Source: Chryseobacterium aureum | Lineage (GTDB): Bacteria > Bacteroidota > Bacteroidia > Flavobacteriales > Weeksellaceae | Reading direction: 5' to 3' | Assembly (NCBI RefSeq): GCF_003971235.1 | Contig: NZ_CP034661.1 | Coordinates: 124,001 to 188,000, forward strand | Length of the DNA: 64,000 bases | Part shown: in pieces, positions 35,143 through 43,663 of the stretch | Layout of the letters: each line of letters begins with the position of its first letter | Numbering within the stretch: the stretch's first letter is position 1 | The notes under the pieces: generated by a model | The model's input: the letters and a program-made list of their open reading frames with translations, nothing else | The model's database searches: none | Told to the model about the DNA's origin: nothing | Position numbers and translations under genes: made by a program

Positions 35143-35931
35143 CTATTCTATCCAGAAATTCCCTACAGAATAGGTTTTAGCTTTTCCCGCCACAATTACC
35201 CTTTCATTTTTGTTTTCACAATAGAGCTGGCCGCCTCTTTCAGATATCTGGCGGGCAAAAAGCTGATCCTTTCCTAACCTTGATGCCCAGAAGGGGATGA
35301 GCGAGCAGTGGGCAGAACCGGTAACCGGATCTTCAAGAATAGAGGATTGAGGGGTAAAATATCTTGAGACAAAATCACAGTCAGTACCTGCTGCCGTTAC
35401 GATCACACCCCCCGGATCCAGATTGATAAGATCAAAAACAGATCGCTCAATGTTGATATTTTTTACCTCTTCTTCAGAATGATAAACCAGAACATAATCT
35501 CTGGATTTGAACACCTCTTTAGGCTGTATATTGAGCGATCGGGAGATATTGTCCGGAAGAGACGATGCTTCGGGCATTCTTGAAGGAAAATCCATATAAT
35601 ATATTCCGTCTTTTACGTCAACGGTTAACGCACCACTTTTGGTTTCAAAAATAATTCTGCTGCCCTGATAATTTAAGATGGAAACTAAGCAATGAGCGGT
35701 TGCAAGCGTAGCATGGCCGCATAAATCCATTTCTATTTCAGGGGTAAACCATCTCAGGTGTATTGTATTGCCATTATCAATGAAGAAAGCGGTTTCTGCT
35801 ACCGCATTTTCACGGGCTATTTTTAAGAGAATTTCATCGGGTAACCAATTTTTTAATGGAACAACACACGCCGGATTTCCATGGAAGATAGATTCTGTAA
35901 AAGCATCTATCTGGTATAACTCTAACTTCAT
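35143..35931 (-). CDS. PhzF-family isomerase-like protein
   Basis: A 262-residue diaminopimelate-epimerase-fold protein of the PhzF group. ELYQIDAFTESIFHGNPACVVPL opens it, with the catalytic glutamate in NAVAETAFF (about residue 45). DLCGHATLATAHCL and a closing EDPVTGSAHCSL are the other family signatures. In phenazine makers PhzF isomerises a chorismate derivative, but most members, including this isolated one, have unknown substrates. Confidence 0.9.
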   Translation of the reverse strand: MKLELYQIDAFTESIFHGNPACVVPLKNWLPDEILLKIARENAVAETAFFIDNGNTIHLRWFTPEIEMDLCGHATLATAHCLVSILNYQGSRIIFETKSGALTVDVKDGIYYMDFPSRMPEASSLPDNISRSLNIQPKEVFKSRDYVLVYHSEEEVKNINIERSVFDLINLDPGGVIVTAAGTDCDFVSRYFTPQSSILEDPVTGSAHCSLIPFWASRLGKDQLFARQISERGGQLYCENKNERVIVAGKAKTYSVGNFWIE

Positions 35932-36135
35932 AGGTTGTAAAAATTTATAAAGGATAAAGATAATCTATTTCCAGAACTAAAATCTTTGATATCCCCCTAA
36001 AATTAGTTCAAATTCTTCTTTATTGAATACATAATTGTTAGCTGTGGTGATAGATGATAGCACTCTTGTTCCCATCCGCTTCTCTTATGAAGTATAGGGC
36101 TACTATCTTTTCTCATCAAAGCTCTCAGATTATTT

Positions 36136-37164
36136 TTAATACCATTTCTTTTTTAATAATAAACTTGCTTTAACTAAAAGGATTAACACCGGAACCTCTA
36201 CCAAGGGGCCAATCACCCCTACGAAAGCCTGTGGAGAATGAATACCAAAGACCGAGATTGCCACCGCAATAGCCAGCTCAAAATTATTTCCGGTAGCGGT
36301 AAAAGCTATGGAAGCATTTTTGTCATATGGAATTTTTAATGCCCTGTTGATGACAAAGCTTATCAAAAACATCAGAATAAAGTAGATGATCAGCGGAACG
36401 GCTACCTTTACAACATCCATGGGTAATTCCAGTATTTTGGAACCTTTTAAGCTAAACATCAGTACGATGGTAAACAGTAAGGCATATAACGTGACAGGAG
36501 ATATCTGAGGCAGAAATTTTCTGTTATACCATTCGGCACCTTTTGATTTTACGAGGAAATAACGGCTAAGAAAACCTGCCAGAAAGGGAATTCCAAGATA
36601 AATCAGTACACTTTCTGTGATGTCCCTCATGGAAACATTTACATTGTAGCTGGCCAAACCCAGTTGATCAGGCAGCACATTGATGAATAGCCAAACCAGG
36701 AAGCTGTACGTAAATACCTGAAAGATACTGTTTAAAGCTACCAGCAAAGCGGCATATTCTCTGTTTCCTTTTGCAAGGTCATTCCACACAATAACCATAG
36801 CAATACATCTCGCCAGTCCGATAAGGATTAAACCGGCCATATAATCGGGTTCATGCCGTAAAAAAATGATTGCGAGCGCAAACATCAGTACCGGACCAAT
36901 GATCCAGTTGAGCAATAAAGAAATACCGATTGCTTTTTTATCTTTAAATAGTAACGGGAGAAGAGAATAATCAACCTTTGCCAGCGGCGGATACATCATC
37001 AGTATAAGCCCTATTGCCAAAGGTATATTCGTTGTTCCAATAGACTGTTCATTAATAATCACCGGAATGGCCGGGAAAAAATGACCCAGAGCAATCCCTG
37101 CTCCCATGGCAAGAAAAATCCAAAGGGTAAGGTAACGGTCAAGAAATTTTAATCTGGGCTGCAT
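36136..37164 (-). CDS. acr3: Arsenite efflux transporter Acr3
   Basis: An ACR3-type arsenite permease of 342 residues with about ten hydrophobic segments, which exports As(III) (or Sb(III)) using the proton motive force. The family's essential cysteine lies in [16 protein letters not shown], and [20 protein letters not shown] is the usual first helix. It is the last gene of a minus-strand ars operon (arsR, DUF6428 gene, arsC, acr3), starting 2 bases after arsC. A 204-base gap follows before phzF. Confidence 0.93.
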   Translation of the reverse strand: MQPRLKFLDRYLTLWIFLAMGAGIALGHFFPAIPVIINEQSIGTTNIPLAIGLILMMYPPLAKVDYSLLPLLFKDKKAIGISLLLNWIIGPVLMFALAIIFLRHEPDYMAGLILIGLARCIAMVIVWNDLAKGNREYAALLVALNSIFQVFTYSFLVWLFINVLPDQLGLASYNVNVSMRDITESVLIYLGIPFLAGFLSRYFLVKSKGAEWYNRKFLPQISPVTLYALLFTIVLMFSLKGSKILELPMDVVKVAVPLIIYFILMFLISFVINRALKIPYDKNASIAFTATGNNFELAIAVAISVFGIHSPQAFVGVIGPLVEVPVLILLVKASLLLKKKWY

Positions 37165-37166
37165 GA

Positions 37167-37778
37167 TTATTTTTTGATATGAGAAAAAATATAGAACATT
37201 TCTTCAGCAATTTGTAAGCTTCGTTCCCGATACACAGCTGCCTGCTCTGGAGTATTGTCTGAAATCTTTGGATCATCAAACGTTATAGGAATTCTTTTTT
37301 CCGCACCGGGAATAAACGGACATCCGCCATCCGCCTGAGAACAGGTCATAATTGCTGCAAATTCTGAATCAGGATTAAAAGGACTGTCGTATTTTTTTGA
37401 AAAGCCGATAACGGGTAGGCTGTTGTCATCATACCGTATGGCATACACGGGATTAGCTGTATCAGCAATGCTGAAAACTTTGAAACCTTGATCTGCCATC
37501 GTTTCTGCGACTTTAGGAAATAAAGCCGTTGTTTCTGTTCCGCCAGAATAGCAGTAAACTCCGGGAATTGAAAAATAGGAAGCAGCCGCCTGTGCCCAAA
37601 TCTGTGCCAGATGGCTGCGGCGGGAATTGTGAGTGCAGATAAAATTCAGATTGATTGCTTTATGATCATCTGTTTTTTTCTGGATAAAACTGATCAGAGG
37701 CTTCAAAATCTCTTTTCTGTCGGCATCGATAGTATCCCATTGCAGGGACTGAACTGTAGTTAATAATTCCTGATACAT
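37167..37778 (-). CDS. arsC: Arsenate reductase of the low-molecular-weight phosphatase family
   Basis: It reduces arsenate to arsenite so that Acr3 can export it. The P-loop reads [14 protein letters not shown], with the nucleophilic Cys near residue 48. Further cysteines in [13 protein letters not shown] can relay the disulfide, and [15 protein letters not shown] carries the general-acid Asp region. An N-terminal extension of about 35 residues precedes the domain (203 residues in all). It is joined closely to acr3 (2-base gap). Confidence 0.9.
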   Translation of the reverse strand: MYQELLTTVQSLQWDTIDADRKEILKPLISFIQKKTDDHKAINLNFICTHNSRRSHLAQIWAQAAASYFSIPGVYCYSGGTETTALFPKVAETMADQGFKVFSIADTANPVYAIRYDDNSLPVIGFSKKYDSPFNPDSEFAAIMTCSQADGGCPFIPGAEKRIPITFDDPKISDNTPEQAAVYRERSLQIAEEMFYIFSHIKK

Positions 37779-37794
37779 AATTGTTTCGTATTAA

Positions 37795-38268
37795 TTAGCA
37801 GCATCCTGAGCCCGGAGTGCAGCCTGAAGTTGAGTTTGCAGATAATTCAGACAGGTTTTTCTTTTGTTTTTCAGGAGGAATGCCGCATGCTTCCTGAGCT
37901 AGACAGGCTGTTGTTTTGTTTTTCAGGACAAAATTCTGCCCGTTAAAATCCAGGTCATATTTGCCAATAGTTTCACTCTGATATTCCACTTCAATTTCTG
38001 AATCATCTATTCCCAGTTTCTCTTCCGAAAGCTGAATGATATGCAGAAGTTTTCCCGGTTTCAGGCGATGTTCATAATCATCGGCATTCCAAAGCTGGAA
38101 ATTGGTCACTTTCTCATTTCGAAGCACACCGCCGCAATCAATGAAGTTTTTTACGATCTGTCCCACTTCCGTTACATGGAAATGCTCAGGAACGAAAGAA
38201 CCGTTTTCTAATTGAAACTCTACATTGTCCAGTGTAAGCAGAATTTCTTTGATTTCTGATAGTTTCAT
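37795..38268 (-). CDS. DUF6428-type ars operon protein with cysteine-rich tail
   Basis: A 157-residue protein found in flavobacterial ars operons (DUF6428). The body is acidic (VEFQLENGSFVPEHFHVTEVG, KLLHIIQLSEEKLGIDDSEIEVEY). The C-terminus ends SGCTPGSGCC, with Cys also in ACLAQEACGIPP. The cluster of cysteines suggests that it could bind As(III), for example as a carrier to the pump, but that is inference. One palindromic operator lies directly upstream. Confidence 0.75.
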   Translation of the reverse strand: MKLSEIKEILLTLDNVEFQLENGSFVPEHFHVTEVGQIVKNFIDCGGVLRNEKVTNFQLWNADDYEHRLKPGKLLHIIQLSEEKLGIDDSEIEVEYQSETIGKYDLDFNGQNFVLKNKTTACLAQEACGIPPEKQKKNLSELSANSTSGCTPGSGCC

Positions 38269-38306
38269 AGCAGATTAAAATTTAATAAGTAATTATTTTA
38301 TTTATG

Positions 38307-38327
38307 TTATATTGCAATATTACGATG
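38307..38327. promoter_or_regulatory. ArsR operator copy upstream of the ars structural genes
   Basis: The 12-bp palindrome ATATTGCAATAT (38309-38320) lies within 21 bases that are identical to 38688-38708. It lies between arsR and the DUF6428 gene, where a second promoter for the structural genes would be. Confidence 0.7.
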
Positions 38328-38348
38328 GTTTTGGTCAAAAAAAATGCC

Positions 38349-38678
38349 TTAACAGCATTGTTTTATTGTTACATCCTGATTGAAAAACAGGTTGAACTCA
38401 TTTTGAAATTGCTTCCAGGTATTTTCGTTAATGCAGTAGCATACAGATTTTCCTTCAATAGAACCTTTGATGATGTCAATATTCTTCAGCTCTTTTAAAT
38501 GCTGGGAGATGGTAGCCTGGGCCAGCCCGAGTTCTTCAACCAGATCATTACATATACACGCTTTCTGATTAATGATATATTGTAAAATGGCTATTCTTGC
38601 CGGATGCCCCAAAACCTTAAGCAGAGAAGCCAGCTTGTTTTGTTCTTCCGTATAGATTTCTGTTTTTGTAACTCCCAT
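38349..38678 (-). CDS. arsR: ArsR/SmtB-family arsenic-responsive repressor
   Basis: A 109-residue winged-helix repressor. LASLLKVLGHPARIAILQYI is the first helix pair, and EELGLAQATISQHLKELKNIDII is the recognition helix region. KACICNDLVEE places two cysteines at the alpha-3 metal site, matching the ELCVCDL motif of the classic As(III)-sensing ArsR. As(III) binding should release it from DNA. It is the first gene of the operon. Confidence 0.93.
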   Translation of the reverse strand: MGVTKTEIYTEEQNKLASLLKVLGHPARIAILQYIINQKACICNDLVEELGLAQATISQHLKELKNIDIIKGSIEGKSVCYCINENTWKQFQNEFNLFFNQDVTIKQCC

Positions 38679-38687
38679 TGCTTAATT

Positions 38688-38708
38688 TTATATTGCAATA
38701 TTACGATG
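38688..38708. promoter_or_regulatory. ArsR operator copy upstream of arsR, overlapping its promoter
   Basis: Identical 21 bases to 38307-38327, with the palindrome at 38690-38701. On the minus strand TAATATTG, lying inside the site, sits 19 bases after a TTG, so the operator covers the -7 element of arsR. This supports autoregulation. Confidence 0.75.
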
Positions 38709-38831
38709 ATAAATTGATTAGACAATAAAAAAATCAATAAATTTCAGTGTATTGTATTTAAAGCATTGATTTTTAATAGTTTAAATTTATTTCTGCTATT
38801 TTTATACTATTATGGAAGGAGTTGAAATTAA

Positions 38832-38860
38832 AAAGATGAAGCATTTTTCGCTTCATCTTT
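38832..38860 (-). terminator. Terminator after the phosphodiesterase gene
   Basis: AAAGATGAAGC, loop, GCTTCATCTTT (38832-38842 and 38850-38860), 10 bases past the minus-strand gene end. Confidence 0.75.
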
Positions 38861-38870
38861 TCGTGTATTG

Positions 38871-39812
38871 TTATGGTAAACTGATCTTTTTACCTTGTTC
38901 AGGGAAGACAAAATTTACTTTGAGAGGATTGTTTTTCAGTAATTCCTTTTTAATCAATTCGGGATTATCACCTGTGGGTTTTCTGTGGGTAACCACAATG
39001 TTAAGTCCCGCAAGACTGTTTTGCCCGGTTTTTTCTTTCAGCTTACTCAGCTCCTCAATCAGCAGGTTAGGGGTAAGGTGTCCGAACAGCAAATGTTCAG
39101 GCTGGCTGTTGGGGAAAGAAACTTCAATTAATATCGTATTTAGCTGTCTTTTTTTAACAAGTGGAGCGATTGTGTTCCAAAGGTGATCAAGACGGTCAGA
39201 TTTTTCAATGCGGTCTGCCCCGGTATCTCCCAGGTAAAGCAGATAGTGATCTTCTCTTCTTACCAGTGCAGCACTGCTTTTATAGGGATTGACGTGGCTC
39301 AGTTCATATCCGGTTATAAAGAATGGCGTTTTAGGTGCGGGAATTTCCGTTCCTTCCTGAAGTTCATTATAATGATATTTTCCAAGAACAGGCTTTTGTC
39401 CCTGATCAGCAAAATTGATCCAGGTATCTGTGATAAAATAATGATTCTGCAAAATCTGAATTACAGGAGCAATAGCAAAAATATCTTTCTTGGAATCTGC
39501 CGGAGAATTGATGATAAGCCCGGACAAATGATCCAGGTGGCCATGAGATACAAAATATCCTTTTATCTGATCCTTTAAAACGGTTTCTGCTGGTCCTTGA
39601 AGACTTTTCATTTCAATCGCTTTCCGGATGCCTGTATTGACAGTACCAGCATCAAGACATAGAAAGGCATTGTCCTTTGGAGCGCCTACCAGATAGGCAG
39701 ATAAATTGTCTTCCTGCTCACCACCATATATTCCCAAGGGAATAACATCAAAATTTTGTGCTTTACAAACAATATTGAGAAGAACGAATAAAGAAAGTGC
39801 TGTTTTTTTCAT
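38871..39812 (-). CDS. Exported class II 3',5'-cyclic-nucleotide phosphodiesterase (metallo-beta-lactamase fold)
   Basis: A 313-residue protein from ATG 39812 (an ATG four codons earlier, 39824, is possible) with a signal peptide (KKTALSLFVLLNIVCKAQ). The mature part begins FDVIPLGIYGGEQEDNLSAYLV and has the zinc motif VSHGHLDHLSG, the hallmark of class II cAMP phosphodiesterases (PDE1/cpdP). LLYLGDTGAD and the closing HRKPTGDNPELIK also fit. It would hydrolyse cyclic nucleotides outside the cytoplasm. A beta-lactamase role is less likely. Confidence 0.88.
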   Translation of the reverse strand: MKKTALSLFVLLNIVCKAQNFDVIPLGIYGGEQEDNLSAYLVGAPKDNAFLCLDAGTVNTGIRKAIEMKSLQGPAETVLKDQIKGYFVSHGHLDHLSGLIINSPADSKKDIFAIAPVIQILQNHYFITDTWINFADQGQKPVLGKYHYNELQEGTEIPAPKTPFFITGYELSHVNPYKSSAALVRREDHYLLYLGDTGADRIEKSDRLDHLWNTIAPLVKKRQLNTILIEVSFPNSQPEHLLFGHLTPNLLIEELSKLKEKTGQNSLAGLNIVVTHRKPTGDNPELIKKELLKNNPLKVNFVFPEQGKKISLP

Positions 39813-39894
39813 AATACTAACCATAAAAACCCTCTCTTACCAAGAGAGACAGAGCAAATTTACGGTATTTTTTGTCGACTGGCATTCTCTATCA

Positions 39895-39929
39895 GGAAAG
39901 CCCGCATATTTTCAGCAGGCTTTCCTTTT
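39895..39929 (-). terminator. Terminator of the agmatine deiminase gene
   Basis: GGAAAGCC and GGCTTTCC (39895-39902, 39918-39925) with further pairing inside; it lies 8 bases from the gene end. Confidence 0.6.
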
Positions 39930-39937
39930 AAGTATAT

Positions 39938-41065
39938 TTATTGAGGCTGTTGCTGGGTTACACAATGTACCATTCCGCCATTGGCAAACAGATTACGGCA
40001 GTCTATTCCAACCACTTGTTTACCAGGGTAGAGCTGCTGAATGATGTTATTGGCAACCACATCGTTCGGGTCATTGTAATTCGGAACCAATACACGGTTG
40101 TTGGCAATATAGTAATTGATATAAGAAGCACGGCCCACATTTTTCCCGTAAGTGGTGATCACGTCATTTCTTGTTAGGGGTACTTTTACAAACTGATAAG
40201 CTGCTCCGCTTTTGGTGGTGGCATCATATAATTTATCAATATCATTATCAGGAACCTGCCAGTAAGCCAAATCATCAGGACTCATTGTGATAATGGTAGA
40301 TGAATTGGCAAACCTTGCAAAACCGTCTATATGCATGTCTGTAATATCAAGACCAGCCTTCCCATTCAGCCAGATAAATTTCGTTACCCCTAAATTTTTC
40401 GTAAATATCGCTTCTGCTTCCTGCTGAGTCATTCCCGGGTTTCTGTTGTTGTTAAGAATGGAACTTTTGCAGGCCATTAATACTCCGTTTCCATCAATTT
40501 CCACACTTCCGCCTTCATTAATCATCACTGAATTGAGATTGATCTTCGGAATATTAGTGTCAGCTGCTATTTTGGAAGGAATCGCATTACATTGGCTGTA
40601 ATCGGCCTTATTTCCCCAGCCGTTAAACCCCCAATCCTGAATGAATAACTGGCCATTCTGATCTTTCACATAGATCGGCCCGTTATCTCTTACCCAGAAA
40701 TCATCGGTCGGGTACATTTTAAAATTAATCTGGGTAAGCGGAATTCCGGCGCTGTTTAAAAGCCCTGTAATACGGTTTTTTTCTGCATCGTTATAAGCAA
40801 TGATATGTACTTTTTCACTTTGTACCAGTTCTTTGGTCATCGCTACCCAGGTTGCATCCAGACGGTTACGGTAGGTGGTTCCGTATTGATACTGATGCGG
40901 CCATTGCAGCCAGGTTCCTTCATGTTTGGCAGATTCTTCAGGCATTTTATAAACTGGAGCTGCCGGAGTGGTAGTTCCGGTTCCCGGAGGTTCTGGTGTA
41001 TCAGTCTGTGCACATGAAAGTAAAAGAGAAGGTAATAACAGGAATAAGATTTTCTTTTTTTGCAT
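39938..41065 (-). CDS. aguA: Lipoprotein agmatine deiminase (PAD family)
   Basis: Converts agmatine to N-carbamoylputrescine. I start at ATG 41065, giving a lipoprotein signal QKKKILFLLLPSLLLSC followed by a Pro/Thr-rich linker; the upstream in-frame extension to 41134 is not signal-like. Family motifs are KMPEESAKHEGTWLQWPH, DDFWVRDNGPIYV, NEGGSVEIDGNGV, DMHIDGFARF and the catalytic cysteine in GGMVHCVTQQQP close to the C-terminus. Most bacterial agmatine deiminases are cytoplasmic, so the lipid anchor is unusual. An AraC-type regulator lies just upstream. Confidence 0.9.
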   Translation of the reverse strand: MQKKKILFLLLPSLLLSCAQTDTPEPPGTGTTTPAAPVYKMPEESAKHEGTWLQWPHQYQYGTTYRNRLDATWVAMTKELVQSEKVHIIAYNDAEKNRITGLLNSAGIPLTQINFKMYPTDDFWVRDNGPIYVKDQNGQLFIQDWGFNGWGNKADYSQCNAIPSKIAADTNIPKINLNSVMINEGGSVEIDGNGVLMACKSSILNNNRNPGMTQQEAEAIFTKNLGVTKFIWLNGKAGLDITDMHIDGFARFANSSTIITMSPDDLAYWQVPDNDIDKLYDATTKSGAAYQFVKVPLTRNDVITTYGKNVGRASYINYYIANNRVLVPNYNDPNDVVANNIIQQLYPGKQVVGIDCRNLFANGGMVHCVTQQQPQ

Positions 41066-41135
41066 AATTGATTTATTTTTTAATAAGGCAAAATTAAATC
41101 TGCAAAAAATTTTAAAGTTGTCCCAAATTGACAAC

Positions 41136-41960
41136 TTATTTGAGGGGCAGGAAAATATAGGTCAGCTGTTCATTCTGATCCTCTTCGTGCTCTGCATGTC
41201 TTTCATACTTTTCTATGATCGGTGTGTGTGAAAATTCAAGACCGGAATTAAAAATCCAGCGGGAATAGATTTTCGTGTACGTATCATCTATTGTTTCATA
41301 GCTTCCGTTGTGGGTAAACCGGGCATATTTACCTCCGAAAATTGTTTTTGAAGGAAGCTTTTGGCTGGCAGATTCTACAGAAGCACACGCGTCATACCTG
41401 CAGTTGATTTCTGTTTTAATTAACGGTTCATCCGCTATAACACCAAAATATTCTGTTCCGGAATCCGGGAACTTATTTTTCATGAACTTTTCCCAGAGTA
41501 CTTCAATTTCTTCATTATTATAAAAGGTTTTAACACTCTGGTAATATACTTGCAATGGCTTAAGATAAACAATTTCCGGTTCCAGCAATACATCGGATGT
41601 TATGGGAATGATTTCATCTTCACAAAGAAGTTTTTCCTTACTTAATCTTGCTGTTTTAGGAGAAATCCCGAAATGCTGTTTAAAAGCTTTGGAAAAAGAA
41701 GCAATATTGGCAAAACCCACTTCAATAGCAATGGTGGTAAGATTTTCCTGGGTATAAAGGATGCGTTTATAAGCATTTTCTACCTTCAGCCTTTGCTGGA
41801 AAGCTCCTATTGTTTCTCCGCAGCTGTATTTAAAGATCCGCTGAATATTACGGTAAGAATAATGGGAAATATCTTCCAGCTCCTTCACAGAAACAGGATG
41901 ATCATAATTTTTTTCCATGAAATGAATAATTCTGTAAATACAATTCAGGTGGTCTTCCAT
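41136..41960 (-). CDS. AraC-family regulator with GyrI-like effector domain
   Basis: A 274-residue regulator. The N-terminal AraC DNA-binding domain (two HTH motifs, about 8-105) includes DISHYSYRNIQRIFKYSCGETIGAFQQRLKVENAYKRIL and VGFANIASFSKAFKQHFGISPK. The C-terminal half (about 125-274) is a GyrI/SOUL-like small-molecule-binding domain (VYYQSVKTFYNNEEIEVLWEKF, YARFTHNGSYETIDDTYTKIY). It may control the neighbouring agmatine deiminase gene 70 bases downstream, but this is only positional. Confidence 0.88.
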   Translation of the reverse strand: MEDHLNCIYRIIHFMEKNYDHPVSVKELEDISHYSYRNIQRIFKYSCGETIGAFQQRLKVENAYKRILYTQENLTTIAIEVGFANIASFSKAFKQHFGISPKTARLSKEKLLCEDEIIPITSDVLLEPEIVYLKPLQVYYQSVKTFYNNEEIEVLWEKFMKNKFPDSGTEYFGVIADEPLIKTEINCRYDACASVESASQKLPSKTIFGGKYARFTHNGSYETIDDTYTKIYSRWIFNSGLEFSHTPIIEKYERHAEHEEDQNEQLTYIFLPLK

Positions 41961-42089
41961 ACCTTTTGAAATTTTCCGAAATAATTAGCACAGAATAAAA
42001 TTACAAATAAAAGAAATAAAAAGGTGTTTCTGGATTATCCTTGTGATGTTTTTAAACTTTTAAAAAATGAAAATACGGTTTCAAAAAAC

Positions 42090-42118
42090 ACAAAACCTTC
42101 AGAGCTTATCTGAAGGTT
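42090..42118 (-). terminator. Terminator of the MoxR gene
   Basis: On the minus strand AACCTTCAGA, loop, TCTGAAGGTT, then TTTTGTGTTTTTT. It lies 26 bases beyond the stop. Confidence 0.8.
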
Positions 42119-42143
42119 TGTTATTGAACAGGTCGGAATTCAA

Positions 42144-43598
42144 TTAATTACGCAAGAACTGGCCAATACCAGGCGAATCAAAAGTAAAAGTATTCTGATT
42201 TTCAGACTTGTCGATTTTATTGCTTATGGTTAAGGCCCACAGCACAAGTTCTTTACAGAAGTTCTGATCTTCTTTACTCAATTCTGAAGCATTTTCCGCA
42301 ACAACGGTTTCTAAAGGTTCTATCTTATCCAGTTTAGCGTAAAATTCTTCATCCGTATCATTGTAATTCAGCTCCAGATGATTTTTATTGAACCATCTGA
42401 TCAGGTCTGTATACGGTGTTTTGATTCCTTCTTTTTCCAGTTTGGAAATGCGTGGGAATATACTTTCAAATTGCGTCATTACCGCCTTGTCAATTAAGAT
42501 TTTAGCGACATAATCTGCGCCTTCCTGCTCGCCTTCATACACCAGTTCAATTTTTCCTGTGATGGATGGAATGATGGACATGAAATCCAGCAAGCGGACC
42601 GTGGTTTTTTCGGTGCCGGACTCTATCAAACGTAATTTGGCGGCGGCCACTAAATTTTCCATAGCGCTGATGGTAAGACGGGCACTCACTCCGCTTTTCG
42701 CATCTACATATTCACTGATACGGGCTGCAAAAGCGACTTCTTCCAGCAGGTCTTTTGCCAGATCAGGAATCTGTATCTGTGCCTTATCTTCAGGAGAAAT
42801 CAATGCTTCCTGCTCGGTAATCTGTCTGGCAAGAGCTATAGTTTTCGGATAATGGGTGAAAATCTGTGAGCCGATTCTGTCTTTCAGAGGCGTTACAATA
42901 CTTCCTCTGTTGGTATAGTCTTCCGGATTGGCTGTGAATACGAACTGAATATCCAGCGGCATTCTCAGCTGGAATCCACGGATCTGAATATCTCCTTCCT
43001 GCAAAATATTAAACAGGGAAACCTGAATTCTTGCCTGCAGATCCGGTAATTCATTCAAAACAAAGATAGAACGGTTGGCACGCGGAATCATCCCGTAATG
43101 CAAAACACGCTCATCAGAATAGGGGAGCTTTAAGGTTGCAGCTTTAATAGGGTCTATATCACCAATCAAATCAGCTACATTCACATCAGGAGTCGCCAGT
43201 TTTTCATAGAAACGGTGAGAACGGTGTACCCATGAAATAGGAGTGTTATCACCTAATTCTTCAAGAAGATCTTTGGCAAATTTTGAAATGGGCTGAAACG
43301 GGCTGTCGTTGATCTCAGAACCTTTTACGATAGGCATGTATTCATCAAGAAGATCAACCATGCTTCTTGCAATTCTGGTTTTTGCCTGGCCGCGTAATCC
43401 CAGTAAATTGATGTGGTGGCCTGCCAGAATTGCTTTTTTCAGTTGTGGGACAACCGTATCTTCATAGCCCCAAAGTCCTTCAAAAACAGGCTTTTTAGCT
43501 TTAATCCTCGCAATGAGGTTCGCCTGGATCTCTTCATTAATCGTTTTATGGGTGTAACCGGAGTTTTTTAATTCTTTGAATGTAATATCGTTTTTCAT
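42144..43598 (-). CDS. MoxR/magnesium-chelatase-like AAA+ ATPase
   Basis: A 484-residue AAA+ protein. The Walker A region is GLRGQAKT (67-74), with alanine in place of the usual last glycine. A Walker B-like FVLNELPDL, sensor 1 FVFTANPEDYTNRGSIVTPLKDRIGS and VSARLTISAMENLVAAAKLR follow. This matches the ChlI/MoxR branch. Such ATPases work with a VWA partner as chaperones for metal insertion or complex assembly, and a VWA gene lies 65 bases upstream in the same direction. The substrate protein is not evident. Confidence 0.87.
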   Translation of the reverse strand: MKNDITFKELKNSGYTHKTINEEIQANLIARIKAKKPVFEGLWGYEDTVVPQLKKAILAGHHINLLGLRGQAKTRIARSMVDLLDEYMPIVKGSEINDSPFQPISKFAKDLLEELGDNTPISWVHRSHRFYEKLATPDVNVADLIGDIDPIKAATLKLPYSDERVLHYGMIPRANRSIFVLNELPDLQARIQVSLFNILQEGDIQIRGFQLRMPLDIQFVFTANPEDYTNRGSIVTPLKDRIGSQIFTHYPKTIALARQITEQEALISPEDKAQIQIPDLAKDLLEEVAFAARISEYVDAKSGVSARLTISAMENLVAAAKLRLIESGTEKTTVRLLDFMSIIPSITGKIELVYEGEQEGADYVAKILIDKAVMTQFESIFPRISKLEKEGIKTPYTDLIRWFNKNHLELNYNDTDEEFYAKLDKIEPLETVVAENASELSKEDQNFCKELVLWALTISNKIDKSENQNTFTFDSPGIGQFLRN

Positions 43599-43663
43599 GT
43601 TCTTGTAATGCTAATTATCTGGTAAGATTCTTATTCTGAATGGGTTAAATTTTTAACCTGAAT

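Noticed and set aside
35977-36075. 32-codon minus-strand ORF between acr3 and phzF
   Set aside because: It starts with MGTRVLSSITTANNYV and reads plausibly, but it is very short, has no recognisable family and may be a remnant or chance.
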